From Tyto alba (lineage: Eukaryota > Chordata > Aves > Strigiformes > Tytonidae): a stretch of 64,000 bases of DNA. Location of the stretch: contig NW_024881278.1 in the NCBI RefSeq assembly GCF_018691265.1, positions 3,858,001 to 3,922,000 of the forward strand. Reading direction: 5' to 3'. The number at the start of each line of letters is the position of its first letter. Within the stretch, counting starts at the first letter, position 1. The notes under the pieces were generated by a model. The model did not search any database. It saw only the letters and a list, made by a program, of their open reading frames with translations, and was not told the origin of the DNA. The translations under genes were made by a program, and so were the position numbers. Shown in pieces: positions 51,076-64,000 of this stretch.

Positions 51076-54000
51076 CCTATTTTAAACTGCCCAAAATGAT
51101 GCCAAGTGAATCACTGTGTCTTGGGAACTTGCTCGTGACGTAACCCCAGCTACAAAGCAGGATTCCTCATCGATCCCGCCGGAGAGCTCTGCTGAAGAGA
51201 CATCGGCAGCACGGCGGGCTGAGCACGGGATCAACTGTCCTACAGAATTTCACAAAAACTATGTCAAGGAGACATTGCAAAAGCGGGTGTGCATTACAAC
51301 AGCTGCATGGCTTCGGTGGTGCAGATATCTCATTACTTATATGCCTAACAAAAATAATTCCCCACTGCTCCGAGTACTGGCTGTGGCCGAGTAGTTCTGT
51401 ATTGCTCTGACCTATGTTTGTTCAACCTCCCTTTCCACCCCCCTTCTGGGCGGCTGTTCTGTTTTTCCCACTGTATGAAGTGTCACTGCATGCTGCCAGC
51501 AATGATGGAGTGCCGTTCTCACGGTCATGTTGCTGTAGCCATTGCCGTTTAGGGATATGGTTTAACTGATGCACAGCTAATTAAACTCTAAAAACTCATT
51601 TTCTACATAGTTTTGAAATCTGCTGCTTCTAGTTTCAAATCTGAAAAGGAAACTGTGTGCCTGAAAGCTTATCTAATTCTTATAAATATCACCAGTCCAT
51701 CTAATAGAAGATACAACACTGCCCTCAGACTTTGTCTGATGCAGTGCTGGCAAAATCAACTTTGAAAAACTAAGCCACTTTTGTAAACAAGCAGCATTTA
51801 GTGCTACTGGATGGCAACATCTGGTGAAAGTTTTCCAAGGGAAAAAGCCATTTTGCCAAAACAAACTTCAAACAGAGACTTAAGCAACATGTTCTATTGG
51901 AAATGGTTAATCATAATGAAATGCTTCTTCAACACAGAAAGATTTCATTTTAACATTTTCTGAACATGAAAGCATTGAATATTTCTCGAAGCAAAAAATG
52001 TATGCAGCTCTACGTTACCTTTATTTTTATTCTGCATTTAAAAACTGTTATTTAAAATAAAAATACAAGTGACTAATTTCCTTACAACATGTTAGAAAGA
52101 AAATACGAAGATCAACATTTGAGTCCGATCAGGAACAATTACAAGTTATGCTAAAGAAGCATCTGGCCCTATAGATTCAGAATAAATACGTATGCAAACT
52201 CAGCTATTTACAACCATTTATAGAATACACCTCATTCAGGTTTTAGAGATTTTGACAGTGTGCTGATCAATCAGCCACACTCAGATTAACCCCAGGACTG
52301 GAATTTTCTGCAGTGAGAGCGAACATTCAGCGCTAATTTAGACAAGGTGCTGTCACAGCTAGGCGACGTCGTATATAATCCCCCTGTTAAAAACATATCT
52401 ATTTTTCCTCGTTATCATTAAGAATAAATTGAATGAAACATAGCAATTTGTCTCCTCGTCCCCAAGGAAAACTGCGGAGGACTGGTGAAGTTGATTTAAC
52501 AGAAACCTGCATCGGCGGCTACAAGAAGAAATAGCAAGGCTGTCAATGACATTAATTGGAGCTGAGCTAAGGTAGCGCTGTGTTTGCCTGAAAGTCCCAT
52601 TATATAATTCATAAGCTTCATCCCACTAGAGAGAGCCAGTCCCTGAAGAAACCGTCTCCATGCTTCCTCCTGGCAGCACACAATTCAATTATCAGCCATC
52701 AAAAGCATCGGCTGTGTCAATAAGCGAGCAGCACAGTAGCACGTACAGCCTGGAGTCAATGGCAAATCTCTCCCTGACAACAGCAAAGTCTTTTTCTGTA
52801 TACAGTTGTTCTTCACAAGTTCAAAATATTTTATTACCTTCCCACCTACTCTTTTCAGCAAGCCATTAAAAATGATTATACGAATGCTAGAACTTGCCAA
52901 CCTGCCCGCAGCAACCAGACCTCTTCGAGCTCCTTGCAGGTGATGCTGTCCTCACAGACGCATGGAGCAGCATCGCAAGGCATTCAAAGAATGGAACAAA
53001 TGCTCAGGTTAAACTGTGTACGTCTAGATTAACCATTGGCTTCCCAAAGAGTTATTAAAATTTTGTATGTGTGTTTAAACTTGGTCAAAGTGACTCCTGA
53101 ATTCTCTGCCTTCTAAACATCTACTACAAAATCCAAAGCCCGAAACAAATTCAGCACCCTGGCATCCCAAAATGAAAAAAATAGCAAGAGGCACAGCTGT
53201 TCCTGAGGGGCAGAGAGACAGAAAACACTTTGCTGCCCCCACTACTTCACTCAAAAATCACTTTTTTCAAATTCTTCCTTTCTGGCCAATACAGGCTGGC
53301 AGAAGAATCACCACAGCCCCATCCACTTCAGGTCCATTCAGAGCAAGAGGGTGAGCACATTTCAGCATACACACAGGGGAAGTTCCTGGACCTTTCTCTC
53401 TTGGGAATGATTTTAATCGGGGAGCTCCTTGTCATCATCAGCACTACATCTCCCCAGGGAGTTGGTGGAGGTGCTCTGCCATGTCTTCTGCTACCTACAG
53501 TGCTAAGAGGCATCCCCTGAGGCAGGGAGTGATGGAGATGGAAGGAAGAGCGTAGATGTGCTCCCCTGACACAGCGCAGCAGCTTGACCAGCAGGAAGGG
53601 CTGGTTTTAACCATTGCTTTGACTGCATGAGCACCTTAGGTCTGGAGTAGCATTTCTGACCAAATAGTCCAGGCAGACACTCACCCTCTTTCCAACTCAT
53701 GGGATTCAGCCCTGATTCAGGCAAGTGCATGGTTAAGATTAGTTCTCTCTCTGTCTGATTCAGAGTACAGCTTTGGCCCCCACCATCCCACCTGCCCAGT
53801 GAATTTCCAGCCAGCCCTCTCTGGAGAAGCACCCTTGCTTGCTTCCTCAGCTTCTGCTTTCTGCAAGTAAATAAATACGGTTCATTAGGCAAGGATGAGA
53901 GTGATGCACTTGGGACCCCGTTATACCTGGCTTACCCAGGTGGCTCTCCCAACACTCTTGGTTAAAGCACCTGGTGAGGTGATCACAACTACAATCAGCT

Positions 54001-54498
54001 GTAACTGAATGGTTACAGCTTCTCAAAGCAAACAATTTCAAGGGGTTGGGTATCACAGGGGGTGGAAATTTTTCAAAAATCACTTGAACTGAATGACTTC
54101 TTACAACCCAGAAGGAATTATCTGCAAATTTTAACATGAGCTAAGCTTCATCTGGGTGGTCATTAACTATTCTTAACTCAAAAAGAGTCAGAGGACCTCA
54201 GCACCTGCAAGGCAAGAACTAGTATTTACGATTTGACTCAACTTCTCTGGGAATAAGCTCCAAATACTTTGCAAGGTTTCCTTGCTTGCTGATTCTTCTT
54301 GAAGTGCCAAGTTACACAACATCCCTACTGAAAGGCCCTTATAGCAAGCACTCCGATAGAAGAGTAAGCCACAAACTGAAAAGTTTTTGCTGCCTTACTA
54401 ATGCTCAGTCTCTCAATGTATCCCTGGAGACATAACAGCAATGTTTTCTAGTACAGGGAAAATAGTCTGCAGTTTATATGAAGCACGGGGCTATTAGG

Positions 54499-54513
54499 AA
54501 AAAAAAAAAAAAA
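54499..54513 (+). repeat. Poly(A) tract, 15 nt
   Basis: Uninterrupted A run. Confidence 0.9.
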
Positions 54514-57179
54514 TGAGAAGGAGTTTTCATTCTAAGTACCCTTTTAATAATGAAAGCAAAACAAGTCTTCTGCATCTACGCATAAAGTTCTTTGCTGCTT
54601 CATTACGGAAAATTTCATTTAATGGGATTTACAGACACTGTGGTTAGGCAGTCTAGAAACTGGTGCATACATTTTGCAACGCAAGTCTTAGCGCAAAGAA
54701 ATAGCTGGGAAGCAGAGGAACATGCAGAGGTAAAGATTTTCTACCTGCCTTCATCACAGCAAACTGCCCAGCAGTATCAGGTGAAGGACACACCAACAAG
54801 TCAGTGTGTTATGATCAGCAGTCATCTCAGATTTTAAAAGTAATGCACTGGAAAACCAGAAAATTTCCATAACAAAAGATAAAACTTCAGCCATGTCTGA
54901 AGCTACAGTTCTAGTCCAAAGTCACCAGAGCTTTATCAGGTATAAGCTCAGCTTGGTAGATAAAAAAAAATTACTTCCCCCTGTTTGTTGGGGTATCAGT
55001 ATATACTCAACAAAAACAAGCCACAATCCAAGATCTTACAGCCTAAACACACAAGACAATCAGCGGATGAAATGAGAAATCGGTGTGTGAAATCATCTCC
55101 CAGAAGCACAGGAGAAAACAGCGGCAAAGCTGGAAAAGTAACTCTGTATTTTAGTCCCACATCCATTAGCATGCAGACTCTTCACCACGTTCCTGACCTT
55201 GCATCAGACTCTAACTATTGGTGCTCTACCTCTCCAGGAAAGGCAGTGTGACTTGGAGAAACAGACATGAGAGTTAGGAGCTTTACAAGGACAGGAATCT
55301 GACATTTTTTGGAGAAATCTTTGCACAGACCCTGATGGTTTTTGGAGGAACTGTTGCACAGACAAGTCTGGTTATAATCAATGTGCCATAAACCAAGTGA
55401 GAAATCAATCCCCAGCAGAGCTAGAAACGGATCCCTGGTCATTTAGTTTCCCATTAGAGCGTGATACCCCCCATGGCCAGTCAGCTGTGGATGAGCTGTA
55501 TGGCTGCTTTCTTGTTTTATATGTTTTGAGGAGCTCATCGGAGACTCATTCAGAAGCTGCATCCCTCTGCACTATCCTGCAACCCAACAGGACATCCCGT
55601 ACCAACGGGAGCTTGTCTCTCAAGTTCAGGGTGACACAAGCACACCCATGGCTCTAAACTAAATGTTTCGCATACAAACAACTTGGTTTTCTTGCAGCTG
55701 GCAGTAGGAGTTGTGCAGACACAAGCACCTCGAACGTAGCAGTTGGAATTTGGTTCTGCTAAAATTGCTCTCATGGAGCTGCTCATCCCACTCACCCAAC
55801 TGGGTAACAACAGGAGGAGAAGGAGAACTGACGAGGTGCGGCCACAGTCAAAAGAGGAAAGAGCTGGGGGAGGACCTGCTTCAAAAGAAAATACAAAGCA
55901 CACTGTAGGCAGCCTTCATAATGGTACCTGACTGATTTTTATTCATGTAACTGAGAACAACCTGGCAGTTTTTAGCTTTAAAGTCACAAGGAAAAGTACA
56001 GTGAATTGAAGTTTTAAGCAGCAGATTAAAAAAGGAATATTTCTATTAAGAAACTTGGTACCAAAAGTCATAATCATGTGTGATTATGATGATTAAACGC
56101 CTTCCCAGAAAGGGCCATATCATATTTTGGGAGTGATGTTCTTGTGCCATTATTTCATGCTGACAAGCAATCACAGACTACACAGACCGGTATTATGGTT
56201 TTTCTTTTGATGCAAGTAAAGTGCATTATTTTCAGCAGAGTGCCCCAAATAGTGAAGAGCTGGAGCAGAGACTTTCATCTCAGGTGGAAGAGCCACTGTA
56301 CAACTCCTGCCTGCTGCCCCGCACCGCTCTGCCACCACACCTGATGTTGCAGTTCCTCCTCAGGCAGTTCTCCTGTTGATCAACAGGAGATTCTCCCAAG
56401 ATTGAACAAGATCAGGTCTTTTGAACTTCCTCTATAAAAGTCCTTTTCTATTCACGGAGCGAAGGTTTGATGCATCTAAAAGAATACCAACACATTTATG
56501 GCTTTCAATATATGTTTTTAGAAATTCCCAGAGCTTTTGACTGCTTTATATTAAAACAATAAATACTTTTTAGATGTGTAAATTTAACAAAAATGGGATA
56601 TTAGTAACTTGGAATTGCTTTGCTCCCTACATAGAAAAAGGAGTTTTAAAGTTAAGGCTCAACATAGCAATATATGCCCTACTTACATGCCTGTGGCTTC
56701 CATGGAAGGGTAAGGTAAAAGGATAAAAACTGAGAACTGTACAGAAGCACAAAGTATATTCCTGCCAACTCCTCTAGTTAAAGCCCTGGCATGCGTTACT
56801 TAACTGGAAAATCCACAGTCCAGGCACACTTCCAACTGGAGACTCCAGCTAGAACATGACGCTTAAGCACTACAGACAATAGCTGAAAACTCACGAATTG
56901 GCCTTTGTAGATAAAAGCACTTTGTGTTTTTAGGGTCCAAGGTTTGGTTTTTGGGATGTATTTAAAGCTGAAACAGCACTAAACAACATGTCAACACGAT
57001 TTCTGCCCAAGACACAAAAATTTCTTGGGATCAGTTATTTTGCTAGCATATCTATTATTAAAAGATGCAGATTTCTCACTGGGTTTTCAAATAAATCATC
57101 TCGGTCTTACATCTGATCCATACCAGACCTGGAGACTGAAGAAAACCTAAACCAACATCTACGTTTTAGAAAATGGAAA

Positions 57180-57690
57180 GGAGGGGAAATGATCCCAGCA
57201 GCTGTAGGCACATTAGGCTGATACGCAAAGCTTTAGACCAGATCATGAAAGGAACACAATAATGTGAAGGTAAAACAAAGCACAAAAAAAAGAAGAGACC
57301 ACATGAGCTTGACAGCCAGATCATATCTAACTAAGCTAATAATTTACTTTCCTGGCACAGGAAGCTTTGAAGATCATCTCTGCCTGAATTTTGATTAATT
57401 ACATGAGCCAGAATTGACACATCATCCAAAACTCTGGTCACCAGTACTCAGAGGTGAATTTAACTTGCAGGAGGTGCAGAGAGGGTTTCAAAAGAGATCA
57501 CAGAACTGGGAGTATGTTCTTATTAGAGAAGACTAAAAGTGCTTGGCTTCCACAGAACAGTAAAAGGAAGGCTAAGAGGGATATGATTACTGTCTATAAA
57601 TATATGCATTATATAATCAGTTGAGAGGAAGAGGAGCTATTCAATCTAGAAAAAAATAAGAATTGAGCTATATAGATTCTAATAAGTATG
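57180..57690 (+). mobile_element. Ancient CR1/L3-like LINE relic
   Basis: Two recognisable blocks in the sense orientation. Around 57195-57250 the sequence can be read as a decayed reverse-transcriptase stretch (DPSSCR.IRLI..., ALDQIMKG, compare NYRPISL...LDQIMKG). Around 57525-57660 GAAGGCTAAGAGGGATATG, then ACTGTCTATAAATATATG, then GAGGAAGAGGAGCTATTCA resembles the distal part of CR1-family elements (AGAAGGCTGAGAGGGGATTTG...GTCTATAAATAT...). The parts between are rearranged or too worn to align by eye. Confidence 0.55.
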
Positions 57691-58386
57691 GACAAAATTA
57701 GGACTGTTTTTCTTTAGACACTGAAAACAAAATCACTTTTAAAATGGAGTTTCACATGTTTCTGAATATAAAATAATTCATGCACTAAGCAATATCCAAA
57801 AACACAGAACTAACACAGAAAATCTTTTTCTATAGTCTAGATCTAAAAGAATCGTGTTTATCTACCGCTAAATCCTCGACTTCTCACCATTCCAAGTGGA
57901 CAGTTTTATCTATAAAGTTACCCCGAGACAGTTAAGAAAAGAATTCATTAAATACTAATTCATAAGTGGCCTATTTAGTAGGGCTTGGTACTCCAACAAT
58001 TTCACTGGAGGTTTATCCCCAAGAAGATATATACTACCAGGCTCTTTATGTGAACATCAGAAAAAAGCAGCAGAAGTTGCACACACAGAAAGAAAAGCTT
58101 TTCCCAGCCAGATACTCAACAGTTTGCTCCTCCCAAGGAGGATGAAGTACACAAGCAGTATCAGCTGAAGACATCCACACACAGACAGAGGAGAGACATT
58201 TAGGTGAGTGCACAATATAAGCATAAAAAAAATTTAAGCATAAAAAAAGTTATTTGTTCAGTATTTATTAGGGAATTAATTAGAGGGGAGTAAGAATTTC
58301 TTGTTAATTTATTTTGTACAAGCTGTAATCATCATTATTTTTGCATGCTCCCAGGGTTTATGGAAAAGTGCATTTTAAAAATCAAT

Positions 58387-58388
<2 letters not shown>

Positions 58389-58418
<30 letters not shown>
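58389..58418 (+). repeat. Poly(A) tract, 30 nt
   Basis: Uninterrupted A run after AAATCAATGC. Confidence 0.95.
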
Positions 58419-58421
<3 letters not shown>

Positions 58422-59312
58422 AGAATCCCCAGATCAGAATCAGTGGGTGAATCTCTAAAGACTTAATTTACATTCATCTCCTATTAATCTGAATGAATAA
58501 TATTCTTCATTATTATTTTATAAATCTCTATATAGATCTGGGAAATTATTTTTATTAAGGTATTTGTATGTGCATGCCTCAAATTCTTCTAGTCTTGGCA
58601 GCCGTACTTGAAATTGGATTTCACTGAATGAGGAAATACGGGTCATTCTGCAACCACAACAGAGATGAAGTCAATGGCAACTTGTTGGAAGACCTTGAAT
58701 TCTTGCCAAGCCACGTTTCTCAAAATATTTTGCCCTACACCAGACTTAAGCCTCAATTATCAGCTACTCTCTCCTGCAGGAGCCAGCTGCTCTGAGCATG
58801 AAAGACACACACATAAAACCAAGTCATAATTCAGCGAAAAACTTGGTGACACTTCAACAGATGTATGATTAGGTCTTCTTGACTCTAATGAGACTGAAGA
58901 ACTCACTTTTCTTAATAGGGACTCACTTCAGCTTTCACCTTAAGTGTGCTAATAGTTGGTCACGTTCAGCATTATGCTCAGCCATGCTATAAACACACTC
59001 ATAATTTTGTATTTGTTTCCTTGCCTCAATCAGTTTGGGAGCTGTTACGAGGTGGGGTTTTTTGCTATCTGTGTCTTGTTGCCACTTGTTGACAGCACAG
59101 ACACAAAAAAAAAGACATTTTGCTCTCCTATCAGGGCACTCGTTGCGCTTTCCTGTTTATATTTTGTTCCAGTATGTGGAGTTAAATGCAAAGCAGCAAA
59201 CCCAAGGTTAGCCCTGTTGTCTAATGATGTTTCCTTATTTAGCAGTTAGTTTTACTGCAATCTTCTGGTCTCTCCCCCACAAATGTTCTCAGTTCTGTTC
59301 TCTGGAGCATAA

Positions 59313-60043
59313 TTATTTTAAGTACCTTTTCCCCAGCAGCAGCATGCTAATACTTCTTGGCTTGTCAAAAGAAGGCTTGTCTTCTTGAAGGTGACCGAAA
59401 CATGCCTTGAAGAAAGTATCAAAGGCCTTAATCCTTGCAGGGTACTGCAACAGAAAATTAGGACCCAAATACCCTGTGGATCCATGCAACTGAGATACCC
59501 AAGTCTCTAAGACGTACAGCACAACACTGCGATCTCTGCATCTTTGAAACAACTCAAGGGCAGTTTCCACAGGCACAACCAACCTGCAACCCTGGAGGGC
59601 ATTTAACACCCTGGCACACTGATGTGTGTCTGTTCCTATTTCTTATTACCAGAAAAACTATCACTGCGTGCACTTGTCCGGTGCTCTCCGTTATATGTCC
59701 GGGATGTCAGCTCTGCATTTCTTTGCCAAACTTTAACCATTCCGCATGAAATAATCCTGCTGGATGATTGCCTGGGCTGGAGTAGGTTCGTTGGTTTTAT
59801 TCTTAAAAGTAGCAGCCAGGATGATTTTACCAATTTCCTCAAATGAAGCTGCAATTTCTGAAATAAGGCACATCTCTTCAAAGGAGATGAATGGAAGCCA
59901 CAATGGTTTGGAAAATATGTTTTATGCATATTCTAAAATATCAACGACTTCTTGTATGTGAGAAGATCTAATGCCTTCCTGCTTGGAGAAATACTAATGG
60001 ATTTCAACACTCAAACAAGTTGTCTCTTTCTACCAGACCTGTG
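59313..60043 (-). pseudogene. Possible decayed coding sequence, identity unknown
   Basis: One minus-strand frame gives protein-like blocks split by stops. Around 59980-59770 it includes SSHIQEVVDILEYA, a stop, then NIFSKPLWLPF, SFEEMCLISEIAASFEEIG and KIILAATFKNKTNEPTP. In the same frame, after a stop-rich gap, 59609-59313 is an uninterrupted 98-codon stretch containing VVPVETALELFQRCRD and YLGPNFLLQYPARIKAFDTFF (in two overlapping pieces no longer than 20 each when read). Most stops are TAA, TGA or TAG that could come from CAA, CGA or CAG by C-to-T changes. I recognise no family, and an open frame of this length is expected by chance, so this is weak. No poly(A) tail or flanking duplication was found. 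Confidence 0.2.
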
Positions 60044-63000
60044 AAAATACAGCCAAGCTTGGACAAACTAGAACACCAGAAATTCTCAATTTGCATGTAA
60101 GGAATATAAAAATATCGTGGAGAATTTATGCTTGTATTATTCTCAAAATGCATAAGAAAACAAAAATTAAGCTTATTCTATCATTTTATAACTTCTAAGT
60201 GGTTAAGTTTGCAGCCTAAGTAATCTCTTAACAAGTGTCTCATCTCTTTCTAAATAAAATTTCATGTATAATAAAATTACTGTCAAGAATCTAGTGTAAG
60301 AATTAGCACATCTTTCAAAGCAGGCTAGGCTGCCTCCAGAGTAACACCAAAAAGTGCTATTAATGGGTAAAAGCATGCTAGTTAGAAGAAATAAAAAGCC
60401 TCATAAACTTAGAAAATGCATGCTTTTTCAGTAATTACATGGATTGAGAAACAGCTATTTTTGTTGACATCTTCGAAGAAACTTTTAAAATTATTTAAAG
60501 TAAACAGGGGAAAAATCAGCAAACACAATGCTTTTCTTTCCAGAAAAATGGTAGTTTGAAAACCAACAATGAAAGAAGACAAGCCTATTGAAGAGAACAA
60601 AGAGAACACCATTTGGGTAAAGGCTGAGGTTAGTAAAACCACCTACCGTGATTTCAAACCATGCACACATCAGACCGGGAATTTTACTGATGAGATTTTA
60701 ATTGGAGCTTGGTCACCCTTGAAAATTCCTCCTGTAACACCTAGCTAGGCTGGTTGAAAATCAGGACGATAGGGATGATGACACAAAATACTCAAAATTA
60801 GAAACTGTCTGACAGCTAAGCCTGTTAAAAGATGCGTGGCAAGGGAGAGAGCAAATAGACAGGAACTTGCTAGAAGGTCGTATTTGTATGTTTTGTGGTC
60901 AACTCCTGCAGCTTTACGATGACAACTGTGATATTTAGGGTTATATTTGGCCATTTTCTTATTACTAATTGTAAATCCAAGCTCCTGTATGATAATTACT
61001 GGATCAAACATGGAGTGCGATGTGTAGAGGGACACACATGATTTTAGGCACGTATCTCCTGGACTTTATGTGTATCCAATGACAAATACTTTGTCCAGTT
61101 AAACCAAACTGACTCTCAGATTCTCATGATCTTTCCCCAGGTATTGATAAGCAAACTCTAGTAAGCATAGGCCACATTTTACCACGTTCCCTTATTTTTT
61201 GCAGGATGTTTTAAAGGAAACCACCAGTAGCAAATCAACAAAGCTTCTCACAGAAGGGTCAAGGGTGACCACAGTGAACATGTTTTACTTAATGACAGGC
61301 AAACATAAACTGTGCAAAAACTGTGATGTGATCGTTGGGTATGTGAAACAGCTGCTTCCCAGTAACCCTGGTTTTGGCCTCACTGAACCAAACCTGGAGG
61401 TATTAGTCAATACGACTAAAAGAATCCAAGTCTATGCTGCCACGGAAGAGTTTTTCCCATTATGTATGAAGTGTTAAGTAATCTTACTCATTTACTCAAG
61501 CCAATGACTAATACTACAGAAGTTTGTGCAACTCTAGATTTCACTACAGAGCTTTTGCAGAGCAATTAGCTAGCACAAAGCCAAACACAAAACATTTTGG
61601 TCATGACTCGCTGACAGCACCAGCTGATACGCCCCAAATCCCAATTTAAAAAAAATTCCTAACATAAACATGGCTCCTACTGTCTTCTGATACTGTTCCC
61701 ATGTATGAAGAGTTTTAAGAACTTTGCTATAAATGTAGAAATTGTCTTAAAAACAAAGAGGGATTTGTGACCCTCTTTCTTCCACATCTACATGTATTCC
61801 AGTTATGAAACTTGCCTCTTCCATAAAAAAGAAAATCCCCCATGAGGATACATGATGTTGTAAAACTTTATACTTCTATTGCAGTCTGGATTATAGCCCT
61901 CCAGATTTTCCAAACCTGACTCTAAACACTAACCTGCATAGCAACAGCTCTTGAACTGTGAGTACATGAAGATGCAATTGCATGCCAGTTTCCTTTCCCA
62001 AAGCAAATACAATTTCCATTGACAAAAAAACTGCATAAACAGCTTTAGTTTCTCTGAAAATTTGGCTTTACATGTCAGTCCAGACCAGAACTTACCTTCC
62101 TCAATACAGGAAGGTCTCTTAAATTCTAATGGAGTTTATCTGTTTTTTTAAAATAAGTTTTTATTCAGGTTGGTAGAGGCTTAGTCACTCTTGGTAGTCC
62201 CGGTCTTTTCAAAGGGATTATTTACCACCTCAATTAAAGGAGAACAGAATAGCGTGGCCAATTAAAAAGATGAAGGAGCTGGAGTCTTCTATTAAACTTG
62301 AAATTACCCTCAAACTACAATTGCAACTATCCTTATGGATAAACAAACCTTAGCCAATAATTGCAGCAACAAACCAAATTAAGATACAGTATCAAACCAG
62401 ATTAAACATGAGATTAATTTCTTGAACAAGTACATGCCCAAATGGTAGAACTCTTCAGCAGTCTGTTTTACACAATCCAGTGTATTCTTGTCATTACGGC
62501 CCTGAAGGAGGAATACAGATCATCAAGTATTGTGAAAGCTCAAGTATTTAAAACCACAGAGCTGGTTTTAGCACCAGTAGGTGCAATATTTTTTTCATTA
62601 TTTTGAACAATTTTTGTTATGAGTTTAACAAACTAATTTGTACTTCAGGAAGATCCTATCAATATTTGAGTAGCATCTCTAACCTTCACCAAATCAAGCA
62701 ACCAATCTAGACTTTTATTGCCCCGGATATAGTATCTAGAGTTGAACATCTCATAAATTATTGCTCACTTCTGATTCTCAGAAGATTCTGAATGACCCAT
62801 TATCAAGCAAAAGCCTAAATAATGTAACATTATTATTCCATTCATGGTATATAGTTTCCCCCTCTCCCAAATTCAGAGTGAAATAAAACTGCAGGCTGAG
62901 CATATCGACTCTATTCATTTCAGAAATGTTGGAGACATTTCATTTCTTTGATCTTTTTTTCCTATATTTGCCATATAGGGACAGGAATCTACACGTTGTC

Positions 63001-63367
63001 TTCTCCCCCAGCAATAAATCCCAAGGAGAGACAACAGCAATGCAGAGAATATTTTCCAACATCCTCTACTCCCAGATCAATTTTGTTTCTGAAGGGGTTT
63101 CTTGCTCCATCCGAATCTGAGGCAAACTAAATGCCAGGCAGTATGAAGGAACAGGAAAGACACGCTTCCTGAATGGATTTAAAAGGGAAACTCTGGAAAT
63201 AGACAGAGAATTACCATTTATTTTGGCTACATAAATCCTCCCAGAGTTTCCCTGGAATACAGAAATCCTCCCCAGGACTGTGTTCACATGTTTCTGCAAG
63301 TTCCTGTTTCTCTTCCAACCTCAAAATTAGATTGTTTCCAGAATGTTAAAGGTTACACAAACAGGGG

Positions 63368-63409
63368 AATAAATAAATAAATTAAATTAAATTAAATTAA
63401 ATTAAAAAA
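63368..63409 (+). repeat. (AAAT)n then (AAATT)n microsatellite
   Basis: Three AAAT-type units followed by five AAATT units and an A run. Confidence 0.9.
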
Positions 63410-64000
63410 GAAACCTCGTTTTTGATACCTGGTAGGAAAATTGATTTATTTCTAAGAATTATGGTAATAACTGCCACTCACCTGAGGCCTTCATACATCT
63501 GCATGTACAGCTCCTTGAGTACAAGGAGGTGGAAGAAAAAAACCAACTTATTTTAATTTATTTTATAATTTCTATGGCTTTTAAGGAAGACATTTTAACA
63601 ACTGTCTACTACGTGCACAGGTTACCATATGTGATATATATACATTATGGAGTCAGTATCCCACCCAATGTAAATCTCAAAGTTCAGCACACCCCAAATT
63701 AAATTCTGTAATGACTTTTAAAGATGACAGTACAATCTGTAATGTCAATACTGTACTGTAGCCCATGGTTGTAATTTGTTAGGTCAATAATTCACCACAG
63801 TCTACTAAACTTAGTACTGGCTTCCTCAAAAGCACTAAAATAAATGTTTAAAAGGTTCCCAATAGCATATTTATAGTTATCTATAATTAGCTCTGCGGCA
63901 TCACAGAAGTACATCGCAGAAATTATACATATAAATCAGAACATGATCTTCATTTCACACATTCTCCAAGGGCTGGCATAAACAATTGCAAACCCTCCTC

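Larger units (their letters stand above)
46919..57179. other. Intronic sequence between the two LINE copies
   Basis: AT-rich single-copy sequence with the G17 run and the old palindromic repeat pieces near 50.6-51.1 kb. GACGTC directly followed by GTATATAATC occurs at 52365-52380. No exon recognised. Confidence 0.55.
45476..64000 (-). other. PLCB1: Intron upstream of the PLCB1 exon (3' part, continues past the right edge)
   Basis: Inferred from the acceptor at 45476-45477. The preceding PLCB1 exon (expected to end near WTDQNK) was not found, so the intron runs beyond the window. It contains the young CR1 copy, an old LINE relic, pieces of an old palindromic repeat, homopolymers and a G17 run, otherwise AT-rich single-copy sequence. 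Confidence 0.75.
57691..64000. other. Intronic sequence right of the old LINE relic
   Basis: AT-rich. Contains the A30 tract, the doubtful decayed frame at 59.3-60.05 kb and the AAATT array. A 109-codon open stretch ends at 61477 on the plus strand; it matches nothing I know and may be chance. Confidence 0.55.

Noticed and set aside
58640..58700. Possible fourth copy of the old palindromic repeat (GATGAAGTCAATGGCAAC)
   Set aside because: Only one hallmark phrase is visible, too little to call.
60568..60747. 59-codon plus-strand frame starting MKEDKPIEENKENT
   Set aside because: Protein-like at first sight but short, unrecognised and without splice support.
61142..61477. 109-codon plus-strand open stretch preceded by TTTTTTGCAG
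   Set aside because: The acceptor-like sequence is suggestive, but no family match, no donor afterwards, and it is on the strand opposite to PLCB1. Chance is the simpler explanation.
1..64000. Flanking PLCB1 exons
   Set aside because: I looked for the reverse complement of codons for WTDQNK (upstream exon) and ITVVYGPDL (downstream exon) and found neither, so they are probably outside the window. A spliced protein alignment would settle this.
1..64000. tRNA, rRNA, CRISPR arrays, operons, prokaryotic-type systems
   Set aside because: No sign of any; composition and repeats are those of vertebrate intronic DNA.

Overview
The window looks like bird nuclear DNA lying inside one large gene. It has a CR1 LINE 3' end with the tandem CACAGAAT-type terminus typical of birds, and a solo LTR of the avian ERVL type (TGTCCTG...ACCACGACA ends). 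It also has many long A/T homopolymers, no operon-like gene packing and no long coding frames. The species cannot be named from the sequence alone.

The only coding segment I can defend is a 69-bp exon on the minus strand (45407-45475), flanked by a polypyrimidine-AG acceptor and a GT donor. It reads [15 protein letters not shown]...KHARAPK, which matches from memory the N-terminal PH-domain exon of phospholipase C beta-1 (PLCB1). The gene runs right to left: 45476-64000 is the 3' part of the intron upstream of this exon, and 1-45406 is the 5' part of the intron downstream. I looked for the neighbouring PLCB1 exons (codons for ...WTDQNK upstream and ...ITVVYGPDL downstream) and did not find them, so both introns extend beyond the window. 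PLCB1 introns are very large in other vertebrates, which fits.

Mobile elements: an intact-looking 1071-bp solo LTR (11199-12269, plus strand, antisense to PLCB1) flanked by a perfect 5-bp target-site duplication ACCAC; a 5'-truncated CR1 (46323-46918, minus strand, same sense as PLCB1) about 0.85 kb upstream of the exon; two much older CR1/L3-like relics (25419-25480 and 57180-57690); and at least three degraded pieces of an old amniote palindromic repeat (15161-15302, 50575-50640, 50919-51075).

Simple sequence is plentiful: A or T homopolymers of 19-31 nt at 14 places, two A/C-only tracts of 87 and 104 nt, a run of 17 G, and AAAAC and AAATT pentamer arrays. Four long poly(A) tracts fall between 36.8 and 38.4 kb. 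Two short CpG-rich patches (about 1.43-1.61 kb and 26.74-27.05 kb) stand out from the AT-rich background.

The longest open frames (about 150-175 codons) are roughly what chance predicts for 64 kb in six frames, and none resembles a protein I know. I see no new gene system here. The most useful points for a second look are the exon assignment, the solo LTR with its repeat-bearing body, the CpG-rich intronic patch, the G17 tract, and a weak decayed-coding signal at 59.3-60.05 kb.
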